A DNA stretch of 52,541 nt from an uncultured Candidatus Thioglobus sp. (GTDB lineage: Bacteria; Pseudomonadota; Gammaproteobacteria; PS1; Pseudothioglobaceae): the NCBI GenBank assembly GCA_905618925.1, contig CAJQTG010000002.1, forward strand, positions 1-52,541, given 5' to 3'. Shown here in pieces: positions 30,021-38,502 of the stretch. The position numbers were made by a program, and so were the translations under genes. Below the pieces are notes generated by a model. It had not been told where the DNA came from, did not search any database, and was given only the letters and a program-made list of their open reading frames with translations. Position 1 is the first letter of the stretch; every line of letters begins with the position of its first letter.

Positions 30021-30069
30021 CTTGGACTAAATTCCAAACTTCGTTTGATGTGTGAGGGGGGGGGTGGGA
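30021..30069. repeat. R-repeat 1 with G9 run
   Basis: It reads CTTGGACTAAATTCC, then TTTGATGTGTGAGG, then a run of nine G. It contains both halves of the island repeat and lies between the 90-residue gene and R-repeat 2. The space 30070-30240 holds no gene that I can support. Confidence 0.75.
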
Positions 30070-30240
30070 ATTTAGGAACCCTGAGGAAGTTTAGGAGTTT
30101 TTCACTAAAATTTTGCACCCTCCTTCAAAATTATTATACTAAGACTATGTTTCAAAATGAACCTAATAATTTAATAAACAAACCTTTTATAATTTATACA
30201 GGAGGGGTAGTAGTTTTTTCGTTCTAGAATTTTATATTTA

Positions 30241-30262
30241 CTTGAACTAAAGTCCAAATTTC
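30241..30262. repeat. R-repeat 2 (left half only)
   Basis: CTTGAACTAAAGTCCAAATT matches the left half of R1 and R6. It lies 32 bp beyond the 3' end of the EamA gene. Confidence 0.7.
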
Positions 30263-30293
30263 CTTTTTTGTTATCAAAGGAAAAGTATATTAA

Positions 30294-31238
30294 TTAGGTG
30301 CGTAAACTGGTTTTCACCGCTACTGGTTCTTTCTTTACTCCCTCTCGAATAAAAACAAAGAGTCCACTTGCAGTAATAAGTAGCATTCCTAATATTGAAT
30401 AAATATCAGGTATTTCGCTAAAAATAAAGTAGCCACTTCCAATAGCAAATATCAACATAATATACTCAAAAGGTGCAATAACTGGGGGTGAGCCAATTCG
30501 GTATGCAGATGTAAGTAGGAGCATTCCAGCACTTCCAACAGCTGCAATACTAAGAAGCATTACAAGTACTGAATTGTTGTAAATTGACCAATCTCTTATA
30601 AGGTATTCTAGGTTTTTAGCCTGAGAGGGTTCAAATTCGATTAACGGAATTATCAACCAAGCACCTAAAGCAAGTACAACACTACCTCCATATAGATGAA
30701 GCATCTGTTGGAAAACGCTATCTTTTTCGCTTGTATATTTAGCAAGCATCATTGATACTGAGTATGTAAAAGCAGTAATTATAGGCAGTAAAGTAAAGTA
30801 ATTAAATCCTGTAGGGCTTGGTTTAACAATAAGTAAAACACCAATAAAACCGACAATAATGGCACAAATACGGTAGAAACCAACTTCTGACTTAAACATA
30901 AACTTTGATAATATTGTTATAAATAATGGCGTCACAAAGAATAAGCTCGTTGCCTCTGCAAACTCCATTTTTGCCAACGCAAAATAGAAACATAAAAAAC
31001 CTATAAAAAATAGTAAGACTCTAGTGATGGCAAGAATTGGAAACGATGAACTGAAGTCGATACGACGCTTAGTTAATTTAAGAAAAATAATAAGTATGAT
31101 GCTGCCAACCATTCCACGAATAAACATTATTTGAGTCAAAGAAGCATAATCGGCAAGCTGACGAACTAAAACGTCCTGAATGCTGAAGAAAAACATTCCT
31201 ATCAAGATAAAAGAAATTCCCTGTTTGTCGTTGCTCAT
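30294..31238 (-). CDS. EamA/DMT-family transporter
   Basis: This 314-residue protein has ten hydrophobic helices arranged as two EamA repeats. The first repeat opens GISFILIGMFFFSIQDVLVRQLADY, and the second covers about residues 150-300. Relatives export amino acids, purines or other small metabolites; the substrate here is unknown. The gene is a single-gene cassette flanked by R-repeats 2 and 3. Its charged C-terminal tail is cytoplasmic. Confidence 0.85.
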   Translation of the reverse strand: MSNDKQGISFILIGMFFFSIQDVLVRQLADYASLTQIMFIRGMVGSIILIIFLKLTKRRIDFSSSFPILAITRVLLFFIGFLCFYFALAKMEFAEATSLFFVTPLFITILSKFMFKSEVGFYRICAIIVGFIGVLLIVKPSPTGFNYFTLLPIITAFTYSVSMMLAKYTSEKDSVFQQMLHLYGGSVVLALGAWLIIPLIEFEPSQAKNLEYLIRDWSIYNNSVLVMLLSIAAVGSAGMLLLTSAYRIGSPPVIAPFEYIMLIFAIGSGYFIFSEIPDIYSILGMLLITASGLFVFIREGVKKEPVAVKTSLRT

Positions 31239-31320
31239 ATTAATCTCCTAAATTTACTGCCAATTGAAGAGACTCTTCTTTTGAGCAAGGATTAATTTTT
31301 ATGCGATTATAAGCCTATTT

Positions 31321-31374
31321 TGGTCGGACGAGAGGATTTGAATCCTCTTTGATGTGTGAGGGAGGGTGTATATA
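31321..31374. repeat. R-repeat 3 with tRNA-Pro-like end
   Basis: TGGTCGGACGAGAGGATTTG (31321-31340) reads, in reverse complement, as a T-loop, acceptor strand and CCA end like tRNA-Pro. It is joined to TTTGATGTGTGAGGGAGGGT at 31348-31367, the best match to the right-end repeat R10. It separates the EamA and MetE-like cassettes. Confidence 0.7.
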
Positions 31375-31377
31375 AAG

Positions 31378-32454
31378 TTAAACTAATGCTGCCGCTTGAC
31401 ACATTACACGTAATTTTTCCTCTGCTAATTTTGAAGAAAGAAGCCCTAGACCACAATCTGGTGCAACCACCAAACGATTTCTATCAATGTGCTCTATCGC
31501 ATCTTTAAGCCTATCAACAACTTCGTCGACAGTTTCTAGATAGCTTGATGCAATTGCTATAGAGCCAAATATAACGGTTTTATGTTGGAATTTCTCCAGT
31601 AAACCTAGGTCATTACAGCAATGCTTGTCTTCAATTGATATTTGATCAAAGGCTGCTTCATCAATTGCCTTGCTAAGGTGATGGTAACTTAGGGGGTCAG
31701 CCTTCTTGTAATCAAAATCGTCCAAGTGCTCGGGGTAGCCGCAACACATATGAACTATCCTGCTTACCGATTTAGGAACGCCGTGAAAGCACCTTTCTAA
31801 GCCCTCCATGCCAAAATCTAAAGCATCTTTTACTGAGCGCGCAAAAAGAGGCTCGTCAACTTGGATATGCCTGCAACCCGCCTCTACAAGTGCAAGTATT
31901 TCTTTATTTATTGAATCGGCGAGGACGGCATTCAGTTTAGGGCGATCATCATAGTAACAGTCAGCCGTTGTATCCATAATTGTCAAAGGCCCTGGCAGGG
32001 TAAACTTGATATTTCTCGGAGTTAAGGCCTGACTTGCTAAGTAGTCATGAACGCTATAATTTGCTCCAGAATGTTTAATTTTACTTCGAATTGCTGGCAA
32101 ATCGGTTTCATAAGCGCCGTCTCTTAAAATACGTCGCTCAAGCCTCATAAAATCAAAACCCTCTAAATGACGACAATGGTAATGGATATAATTTTCTCGT
32201 CGCACTTCGCCATCTGTTGGAATTGAAATGCCTGCGCGAAGCTGGATGTCTAAAATTTCTTTAGTAGCTTTCAAAAATAGAAGCTCATGGGTGTCTCTGT
32301 TTTTTTGTATATCCAGATTATATTGGAGCGTTGTTTCAATTGTATCCATGGCTCCTTTTTCACGGGCCAAATCAAACCAATCTCGAACAGGCACAAAACT
32401 TGGCTTGGGAAAAGAACCTATAGTTGTCGTTTCAAGGGGATTTAACATTAACAA
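31378..32454 (-). CDS. Core-MetE-like methyltransferase
   Basis: This 358-residue protein matches only the C-terminal catalytic half of cobalamin-independent methionine synthase. It opens with TTTIGSFPKP, and likely zinc ligands are seen in IVHMCCGYP (His, Cys), IEDKH (Glu) and APDCGLG (Cys). FTLPGPLTIMDTT and ILALVEAGCRHIQVDEPLFA are family segments. Short MetE-like proteins lack the folate-binding N-terminal half and often use other methyl donors or serve amine or sulfonium catabolism. The substrate is not evident. It is a single-gene cassette between R3 and R4. Met3 is an alternative start. Confidence 0.85.
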   Translation of the reverse strand: MLMLNPLETTTIGSFPKPSFVPVRDWFDLAREKGAMDTIETTLQYNLDIQKNRDTHELLFLKATKEILDIQLRAGISIPTDGEVRRENYIHYHCRHLEGFDFMRLERRILRDGAYETDLPAIRSKIKHSGANYSVHDYLASQALTPRNIKFTLPGPLTIMDTTADCYYDDRPKLNAVLADSINKEILALVEAGCRHIQVDEPLFARSVKDALDFGMEGLERCFHGVPKSVSRIVHMCCGYPEHLDDFDYKKADPLSYHHLSKAIDEAAFDQISIEDKHCCNDLGLLEKFQHKTVIFGSIAIASSYLETVDEVVDRLKDAIEHIDRNRLVVAPDCGLGLLSSKLAEEKLRVMCQAAALV

Positions 32455-32542
32455 TCTTTCCTTATAGAAAGCAAAATAATAGAAGTGCGATAATCAAAAG
32501 AGCCATTAGTATGGGTAAAATTTTGTTTATTATAAGTCAGCA

Positions 32543-32580
32543 TGAACTTAAGTTCAAATCCTCTCAGATGAGCGGGGAGT
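32543..32580. repeat. R-repeat 4
   Basis: AAGTTCAAATCCTCTCAGATG followed by AGCGGGGAGT is a diverged copy of the R-repeat, between the MetE-like and PhyH genes. The left part contains a perfect inverted repeat, TGAACTTAAGTTCA. Confidence 0.6.
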
Positions 32581-32614
32581 TTACTAATGTTTGGCTAATA
32601 TATAGGTATTCTAT

Positions 32615-33409
32615 TTAGTCAGTCTTCATTTTGTTATAGGTTTCATGTATTAGGCCTTCTTTTCTTTGAAGCTCGATCCAGGCATCTTCATCAAACTCTC
32701 TTGTTGGAGGCTGGTCAATCTTGAAATGATTAAAATCATCAACACCTCGAACTAGCATAGCAGAATCATTATCAGTATGTGTTTGAAACATATCTGTTGA
32801 AATATAATTCATGCTTATTCCAACCCGTCGTTCATTACTTTGATTTGGAAAGGAGGAGTGCATCGTCCAGCCATGATGAAGGGAGGCCTCGCCAGCATTT
32901 AATGGCACAGGAATTGAGTCATCATCCGAAGCATTTTCAATCGTTTGTCCATGATGCAGAAGATTGTATTCATCACTGGATGTTTTGTGAGCGACTTGAC
33001 CCTTTTTATGACTACCCGGAATCATATGCATGCATCCATTTTCTACAGTCGCATCCGATAGAGCGACCCAAGCTGCAACCTGTCTATTATCACTAAATCC
33101 CCAATAGGTAAGGTCTTGATGCCAGCTTATATGCGTTTTTGATTTTGGCTCTTTTATAACAAAGGAAGTATTATAAAGTAGTATATTTGGACCTAAAATC
33201 TCTTCAATTTTATCGAGAAGCTTGTCATTGGTACCTAGTTTATAAGCAATATCAAGTGCAGTATGAATCTTATAGCGGTAATTAAGCAGGCCTATTCTTT
33301 GCTCAACACTTTCAAGTATCTCTCTATAGGAATTTGCTGTTTCAGCGTCAATCACTGAAATAGGCGCGTAAAAACCATCTGTCTCAAATTTTATTTTAAG
33401 TTGACTCAT
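32615..33409 (-). CDS. PhyH-family Fe(II)/2-oxoglutarate oxygenase
   Basis: This 264-residue protein resembles phytanoyl-CoA dioxygenase. The iron site is seen as HQD in THISWHQDLTYWGF and a distal histidine in HHGWTMHSSFPNQS. The 2-oxoglutarate arginine follows in ERRVGISMNYI. Marine PhyH relatives hydroxylate many small substrates, including osmolytes and phosphonates, so a specific substrate cannot be given. It is the last gene of a four-gene run (aldolase, oxygenase, dehydrogenase, PhyH). It ends at R-repeat 4. Confidence 0.88.
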   Translation of the reverse strand: MSQLKIKFETDGFYAPISVIDAETANSYREILESVEQRIGLLNYRYKIHTALDIAYKLGTNDKLLDKIEEILGPNILLYNTSFVIKEPKSKTHISWHQDLTYWGFSDNRQVAAWVALSDATVENGCMHMIPGSHKKGQVAHKTSSDEYNLLHHGQTIENASDDDSIPVPLNAGEASLHHGWTMHSSFPNQSNERRVGISMNYISTDMFQTHTDNDSAMLVRGVDDFNHFKIDQPPTREFDEDAWIELQRKEGLIHETYNKMKTD

Positions 33410-33487
33410 AACTCCTAAGAAAGGCTACCTTTTAGGGATTGTATTTCACTTTAAAACTTTTAGCAATAATCTATTGCAGAAAAAATA

Positions 33488-34381
33488 CTAATTTCTCAAT
33501 TCTTTCTGATTTTCTTCTTCAATTAATCGAACAACACTTAAATGAGGAGCTTCACTTCCATAAATTTTTGTTGCTTTCTGGTAAGTCTTCATTACCTTTT
33601 CTCCTAGAGGCATAGTTACTCCTAAGTGCTTACCAAGATCAACAATTAGCTTTATATCTTTTTCAGCAAGACCCAGAGTAAAAGAATCGTCATAACTTCC
33701 ATCAAGCACTTTTGGTATGTAGTTTTCTACTACGTAACTCTTTGAGCAGCTATTCATTAATACTGAATGAAAGGTACTTAAATTGAGGTTTGCTTTTGCA
33801 GCAATCATTAATGTCTCACCAATTCCTTGGGCTGTTAGGTAGTTCAAATGTAGTTGTGCCAATTTAGTTACATAGCCAGAGCCTGAAGGACCCATTCGTA
33901 TAGGTTTCGAAGCAATAACCTCTAATAGAGGTTGAAATTTATTGAGTACATCCTCATTAATTCCTAAAAAAATAGATAGTGTGCCGGCAGTCGCTCCTTC
34001 TGTGCCACCACTTACTGGAGCATCAACAAGGGTCAAATGTTGTGGCGCTCTTTCTTTAACTTTCTCCCACTCTACCAATTCATTGGTGCTGGTTTCAAAC
34101 CAAGTAGCGCCGATTTTTAGATTCTTTAAAATACCTTCCTCACCTAGTGCAAGAAGATTTATTTCTTTTGAACTGGGAAGAGAGGTAAAGAGAACGTCAC
34201 ACTGAGAGCACAAGTTGGGAACATTTTCTCCGTGTACTGCGCCTTTACTAATAATATCACTTAGTGCTGTGTCATTAATATCCAGAACGATTAAGTTGTC
34301 TTCGGCATTTTGACAATGCTTTAATAAATTCATTGCCATTCCTGAGCCCATATTTCCTAAACCAATAAATCCTATATTCAT
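33488..34381 (-). CDS. 3-Hydroxyisobutyrate dehydrogenase-family enzyme
   Basis: This 297-residue NAD(P)-dependent beta-hydroxyacid dehydrogenase has the Rossmann loop GFIGLGNMGSGMAMNL at residues 4-19, the substrate loop DAPVSGGTEGATAGTLSI and the catalytic lysine in GYVTKLAQL. Relatives act on 3-hydroxyisobutyrate, tartronate semialdehyde or related acids. With an aldolase and an acid-sugar dehydratase nearby, a role in reducing a semialdehyde from aldol cleavage is plausible. It follows the 2OG oxygenase by nine bases. Confidence 0.9.
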   Translation of the reverse strand: MNIGFIGLGNMGSGMAMNLLKHCQNAEDNLIVLDINDTALSDIISKGAVHGENVPNLCSQCDVLFTSLPSSKEINLLALGEEGILKNLKIGATWFETSTNELVEWEKVKERAPQHLTLVDAPVSGGTEGATAGTLSIFLGINEDVLNKFQPLLEVIASKPIRMGPSGSGYVTKLAQLHLNYLTAQGIGETLMIAAKANLNLSTFHSVLMNSCSKSYVVENYIPKVLDGSYDDSFTLGLAEKDIKLIVDLGKHLGVTMPLGEKVMKTYQKATKIYGSEAPHLSVVRLIEEENQKELRN

Positions 34382-34390
34382 ATTTTCTTC

Positions 34391-35275
34391 TCAGTCAGTT
34401 AAGTTATCGAGTCGCTCTAAATTACGTTCGTGATGAATTGGCATAGAGCGACCATAAAAGGCTTCAGCATGGTGAGGTCTATTAACCAAGTAGGGATTAG
34501 TGACATAGGTTGGCAGAGCTATAATTCTAGGTTCAGTGCCCTTAGTTACTGTCACTCTGTGCAATGAATAGCGACCTTTAAATATTTGTAAATCACCTGT
34601 TCTTAAACTGAGCACTTTTAGCTTATCTCTCTCACCATATAAAACACTTTTAACGTCATTAAAATTTTCATTTTTTGGTGAACGAATATCAGGCGCATAC
34701 TCAAAGTCTCCACCTTCATCTGATTCATTAACCAATATACTAACAGTGAAATCATTGCCATCAAAGTGCCATGGGAAGTAGTCGCCATCTTTCATTACGC
34801 TATAAGGATTTCGACCTAATGGCTCCGCCCAACGATAGATTGGTCCAACATTTAAGCACTCTGAAAAAAAATGAACCATAACATCTGAATCGTATATTTT
34901 TCTTAAAATAGAGTCTGTTTCTAAAAGGTCTGAGTTTATAAATGAAGACGTTCTTTCCTCAAAAAAACGCATAGGGTGGTCCTTAGGCAGTGAAGAGTCA
35001 TCTTTTGTAAGATAAGGATTGACGAAAGAATGTGCCCTTAGCGCGCCAGCCATAATCCGAAATGCTTCATCTCTCATTTTTTGTACTGCTGAACTAGTAA
35101 TGAAATTAGGAATGTGGGCACATCCCCATTTTTCTAGATCTTTACGGCAATCATTAACAAGCATCTCTCTTCTTGGACTCGTCAAATCATGAATAGGGAA
35201 TTCCTCAAGATCGATAAACTCGTCTAATCGAATTTCAAAAGAGCTAAAAGCCGATGGAGAAGCATTTTTTGTCAT
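34391..35275 (-). CDS. Second Fe(II)/2-oxoglutarate oxygenase
   Basis: This 294-residue protein is a cupin-fold 2OG oxygenase. The iron ligands appear as HFD in FPWHFDGNDFTVSILVNE and a distal histidine in GRYSLHRVTVTKG, and the 2OG arginine is in TEPRIIALPTY. It is distinct from the PhyH enzyme at 32615. The substrate is unknown. It lies between the aldolase (five bases upstream) and the dehydrogenase (nine bases downstream), so oxidation and aldol chemistry probably act on one compound. Confidence 0.8.
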   Translation of the reverse strand: MTKNASPSAFSSFEIRLDEFIDLEEFPIHDLTSPRREMLVNDCRKDLEKWGCAHIPNFITSSAVQKMRDEAFRIMAGALRAHSFVNPYLTKDDSSLPKDHPMRFFEERTSSFINSDLLETDSILRKIYDSDVMVHFFSECLNVGPIYRWAEPLGRNPYSVMKDGDYFPWHFDGNDFTVSILVNESDEGGDFEYAPDIRSPKNENFNDVKSVLYGERDKLKVLSLRTGDLQIFKGRYSLHRVTVTKGTEPRIIALPTYVTNPYLVNRPHHAEAFYGRSMPIHHERNLERLDNLTD

Positions 35276-35280
35276 AATCT

Positions 35281-36018
35281 TTACTTCTTATATGATGGAT
35301 CAAGTCGATCACATCGACGCAACAATGCAGGCCATTCATATAAACCAGGCTTAAATGCCTCGTATTGATTTGAAGCAATTGGCCATAGCTGCTCTAAACC
35401 AGAATCTAAATCTATCTTTGAGGCAGTTGCCGAGAGTGCAACTTCACACATCCGAATCAAATAATACATATTCATAAAGCATTGGCCAGCAGTCTCTCCA
35501 ACAGTTAAGAATCCATGATTTCTCATCACAAGACATGAGTTATTGCCTAAATTTTTTGCAATCCTTAGTCTTTCATCAGGGTCAACAGATAATCCTTCCC
35601 ATTCATGATAACCAATTTTTCCAAATAACATTGAAGAATCCTGAACAAGAAAAGGAATCTCCTTAAAGGCTGTTGCTGCAATAGCGCTTGGAGGATGTGC
35701 ATGAAAAACAAATTTGTTGTTAGGATGGTTTAGGTGGATTGCACTATGAATAATGAATCCAGCAGTGTTAAAATCTTTAGGGCCTTCTAGGACAGTGCCG
35801 TGCTCATCAACTTTAATTAAATTCGAGGCAGAAACCTCTTCATAGGAGAGTCCAAATTGGTGCATATAAAAATGATGATCAGAGCCTGGAACTCTTGCAG
35901 TGATATGATTCCAGACAGTATCATCCCAGCCATACATCGCTGTCAGTCGAAACATAGCGGCTAAGTCAATTCTTATATTATTTTGTTGCTCTTTTAAATC
36001 TGAGTCTTGACTAACCAT
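35281..36018 (-). CDS. Class II aldolase/adducin-family protein
   Basis: This 245-residue protein has the zinc histidines in FVFHAHPPSAIAA (about residue 105) and in VMRNHGFLTVG (about 180). AGFIIHSAIH carries an upstream histidine. The family includes fuculose-phosphate aldolase, ribulose-phosphate epimerase and oxo-acid decarboxylases. The closest look is to the larger aldolase/adducin-like enzymes of unphosphorylated substrates. It is the first gene of the minus-strand operon, divergent from the enolase-superfamily gene. Confidence 0.88.
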   Translation of the reverse strand: MVSQDSDLKEQQNNIRIDLAAMFRLTAMYGWDDTVWNHITARVPGSDHHFYMHQFGLSYEEVSASNLIKVDEHGTVLEGPKDFNTAGFIIHSAIHLNHPNNKFVFHAHPPSAIAATAFKEIPFLVQDSSMLFGKIGYHEWEGLSVDPDERLRIAKNLGNNSCLVMRNHGFLTVGETAGQCFMNMYYLIRMCEVALSATASKIDLDSGLEQLWPIASNQYEAFKPGLYEWPALLRRCDRLDPSYKK

Positions 36019-36147
36019 AGCCTATTAACCATACTTTTAAATCACAGATTATAATCTTACAATAAATATGATCAAGTTAATAAATTTAGTTCATAAAAGT
36101 GAAAAAAATTAACTCCTTATATTTGAATAATTGATAGAATATTTCTT

Positions 36148-37248
36148 GTGAAAATCTCAACTTTAAGCACTCAAATAGTAAATTTACCTTTTGAAAAGAG
36201 GATAACAACTGCAATCCACACAATGGAATCAGTTGGTTGTGTTTTACTAACAATAGAAACTGACGAGGGTGTTAAGGGTCAAAGCTATTTATTTACCCTT
36301 AACGCTCATAGAATTAAAGTTTTCAATCAGGTTTTGATCGATTTTTCGCACCATATAATTGGAAAAAATCCCCAATTTGTTGAGGCTATTTGGCAAGATA
36401 TTTGGCATAAAATTGATTTAGAAGGACGAAGCCAAATAGCTATTTCTGCCTTATCAACAATTGATACTGCACTCTGGGATATTAATGGAAAGATAGCAAA
36501 ATTACCACTTCATAGACTTTTTGGGGCTTTCCACTCAAAAATCAAAACATACGCAAGTGGTGGCTTATGGCTCTCTCAATCGATAGACTCTCTTCTACTA
36601 CAGGCAAGTGAGTTCATTGACCAAGGTTTTCGTTCTATGAAGGTTAGAGTTGGCAGTGAAGACTATTTAAACGACGTAGAGAGAGTTAAAGAGCTTAGAA
36701 AGGCAATTGGTCCCGATATTGAATTGATGGCAGATCTGAATCAAGGCTTGAGTCCTAAGGAAGCAATACGTCTTGGAGGGAAGTTAGAAGAATATGATTT
36801 ATTATGGCTAGAAGAACCAGTTGCGTCTTCTGATAGAAAGGGCCACGCAGAAGTTAAGGAAAACCTTAATATTCCAATTGCATCGGGCGAAAATGAATAC
36901 ACTCGATTCGGTATTCGTGAAATGATTGAAGCCAATGCCTGCGACGTTTTGATGCCAGACCTTCAGCGCATTGGAGGAATCTCAGAAATGAGAAAAGTTG
37001 CTCATTTAGCTGAAACTTACAACCTGCCAATATCAACTCATATATTTACAGAACAAAGCATAAGCGTTGCCGCTTCATTAAAGAATTGCATTTCAGTTGA
37101 GCATATGCCTTGGTTTTCAGGGTTATTCAACGAAAAAATTGATATTGTAAATGGCTATATTGAAGTACCAGAGCGGCATGGAATCGGCTTTACTTTTGAT
37201 GACGCTTACATAAAAAAATTCATTTATACCAACACTCACTCTATATAG
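36148..37248 (+). CDS. Enolase-superfamily acid-sugar dehydratase-like protein
   Basis: This 366-residue protein belongs to the mandelate racemase/muconate lactonising group. Visible residues are the KVR motif (SMKVRVG), metal ligands in LMADLNQG, LLWLEEPV and IASGENEYTRFG, then MPDLQRIGGIS and the general-base histidine in ISTHIFTEQS. An Asp-His dyad of this kind is typical of acid-sugar dehydratases. It starts with GTG and has no clear ribosome site. It is divergent from the aldolase operon and probably provides its substrate. Confidence 0.88.
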   Translation: MKISTLSTQIVNLPFEKRITTAIHTMESVGCVLLTIETDEGVKGQSYLFTLNAHRIKVFNQVLIDFSHHIIGKNPQFVEAIWQDIWHKIDLEGRSQIAISALSTIDTALWDINGKIAKLPLHRLFGAFHSKIKTYASGGLWLSQSIDSLLLQASEFIDQGFRSMKVRVGSEDYLNDVERVKELRKAIGPDIELMADLNQGLSPKEAIRLGGKLEEYDLLWLEEPVASSDRKGHAEVKENLNIPIASGENEYTRFGIREMIEANACDVLMPDLQRIGGISEMRKVAHLAETYNLPISTHIFTEQSISVAASLKNCISVEHMPWFSGLFNEKIDIVNGYIEVPERHGIGFTFDDAYIKKFIYTNTHSI

Positions 37249-37258
37249 GTATTTTTAA

Positions 37259-37285
37259 TTAATTCAAATCCTATTTGATGAGGAA
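37259..37285. repeat. R-repeat 5
   Basis: TTAATTCAAATCCTATTTGA followed by TGAGGAAG is a shortened R-repeat. It separates the enolase-superfamily gene from the DddP-like cassette. Confidence 0.55.
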
Positions 37286-37299
37286 GACACGTTGGTTAG

Positions 37300-38502
37300 T
37301 TAATAAATCAAGTTATCTTCAAAAGGGTAGTGACTTAAAACTTCAAGTTCCGTGTCGGTTACAAGAACCATTTGCTCTAGTTTTACACCAACTTCTCCTC
37401 CTTTTTCGCCGGAATAGCTTTCAACACACAATACCATGTTAGGCTCAACAATTCCATCATATCCATCCCTCGCCCAGTCTTCTTGATAATATATTTTGGG
37501 GTACTCGTCGGACAGGCCAGCCCCATGGTAAACACAAGGGTAACGGTTACTTATGAAAGCTTCTTTCCGCTGAAATGCTCCACGGGACAATTCTGAAAAA
37601 GTTATGCCTGGTTTAATTGCGTCAATATTAAAATGCAATTCATCATAGGCATGCTGATATGCTTTTCTCTGCTCACTATTTCCACTCCCTCCTCCACAAA
37701 CCCAGGACCTAGATATATCAGCCATATAACCTCTTGGTCCAATCATGTCCGTATCCATAGAGACCATATCACCAGTCTCAATGACTCGTTCCGATGCTTC
37801 CTGCAGCCAAGGGTTTGTTCTTGGACCGGATGACAACATGTGACCTTCAATCCACGAGCCATTATTAGCAATATTGACTTGATGTAGAATTGACCAGACT
37901 TGTCGCTCTGTTAATCCTGCAAAGGTATTTTCTTGCATCAGCTTTAATCCATATTCAGCAACATCTATAGAGTGCTTAATGCATTTAATTTCAGTATCGC
38001 ACTTAATAACTTTTGCTTTTTCAACTAAGCATTCTGCGTCACTTATTTGATAACCAAGAGTTTGTAATGAATTTGAGATGAGTGATGAAACTCTCTCTAT
38101 CGCAATATTTTTATTGTGACCATACTCCCTTACAAAATTATCAACGTCATTACTAAGTAGCTTGACACTATTACTAAGATCAAATCCACTATCGAAAGGG
38201 GTAATAAAATGTGGTCGTCGGTATTCAAAAACGTTAGGAAAGGTATGCCGAGTTGCTCCATGCATAACTAAAGGGCCATGAGCAGGAACAAACAAATAAC
38301 AAGTTGGAATGTGTGACTGAAAGAGCTGGTATTCGTCAAAATCAATAGCGTATCTCAAGCTAACAGGATTAACTAAGATTGATAGGCTAATATTTTGCTC
38401 AAGCATTGATTTGCGTAACCGTCCCAACCGATAATCAAACATATCGTTTAAAGCTTTATCTGAGAATTTTGGGGAGGGCACTATCTTTGTTGAAATGTTC
38501 AT
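37300..38502 (-). CDS. dddP: M24 metalloenzyme with DddP (DMSP lyase) active-site pattern
   Basis: This 400-residue protein has a creatinase-like N-domain and a pita-bread M24 C-domain. Metal ligands are D250, D252, D262, H326, E361 and E376. Y321 and D332 stand where DddP has its catalytic tyrosine and aspartate. Every one is offset by exactly 45 from the residues I recall for Ruegeria DddP (D295, D297, D307, Y366, H371, D377, E406, E421). DddP cleaves dimethylsulfoniopropionate to dimethyl sulfide and acrylate. M24 relatives such as ectoine hydrolase or prolidases remain possible. The start overlaps the FrhB-like stop by four bases. Confidence 0.72.
   Translation of the reverse strand: MNISTKIVPSPKFSDKALNDMFDYRLGRLRKSMLEQNISLSILVNPVSLRYAIDFDEYQLFQSHIPTCYLFVPAHGPLVMHGATRHTFPNVFEYRRPHFITPFDSGFDLSNSVKLLSNDVDNFVREYGHNKNIAIERVSSLISNSLQTLGYQISDAECLVEKAKVIKCDTEIKCIKHSIDVAEYGLKLMQENTFAGLTERQVWSILHQVNIANNGSWIEGHMLSSGPRTNPWLQEASERVIETGDMVSMDTDMIGPRGYMADISRSWVCGGGSGNSEQRKAYQHAYDELHFNIDAIKPGITFSELSRGAFQRKEAFISNRYPCVYHGAGLSDEYPKIYYQEDWARDGYDGIVEPNMVLCVESYSGEKGGEVGVKLEQMVLVTDTELEVLSHYPFEDNLIY

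Noticed and set aside
30045-30227. 60-codon open frame across the R1-R2 gap
   Set aside because: It runs through the G9 repeat, has no ribosome site and shows no protein-like pattern.
31321-31345. Functional tRNA-Pro gene
   Set aside because: Only the 3' end is present. The T-stem pairing is imperfect and no anticodon or D arm lies next to it.
37300-38502. Ordinary Xaa-Pro dipeptidase
   Set aside because: The extra aspartate two residues before the first standard ligand, the 10-residue ligand spacing and the Y-x4-H-x5-D pattern fit DddP better. The alternative is kept open in the feature entry.
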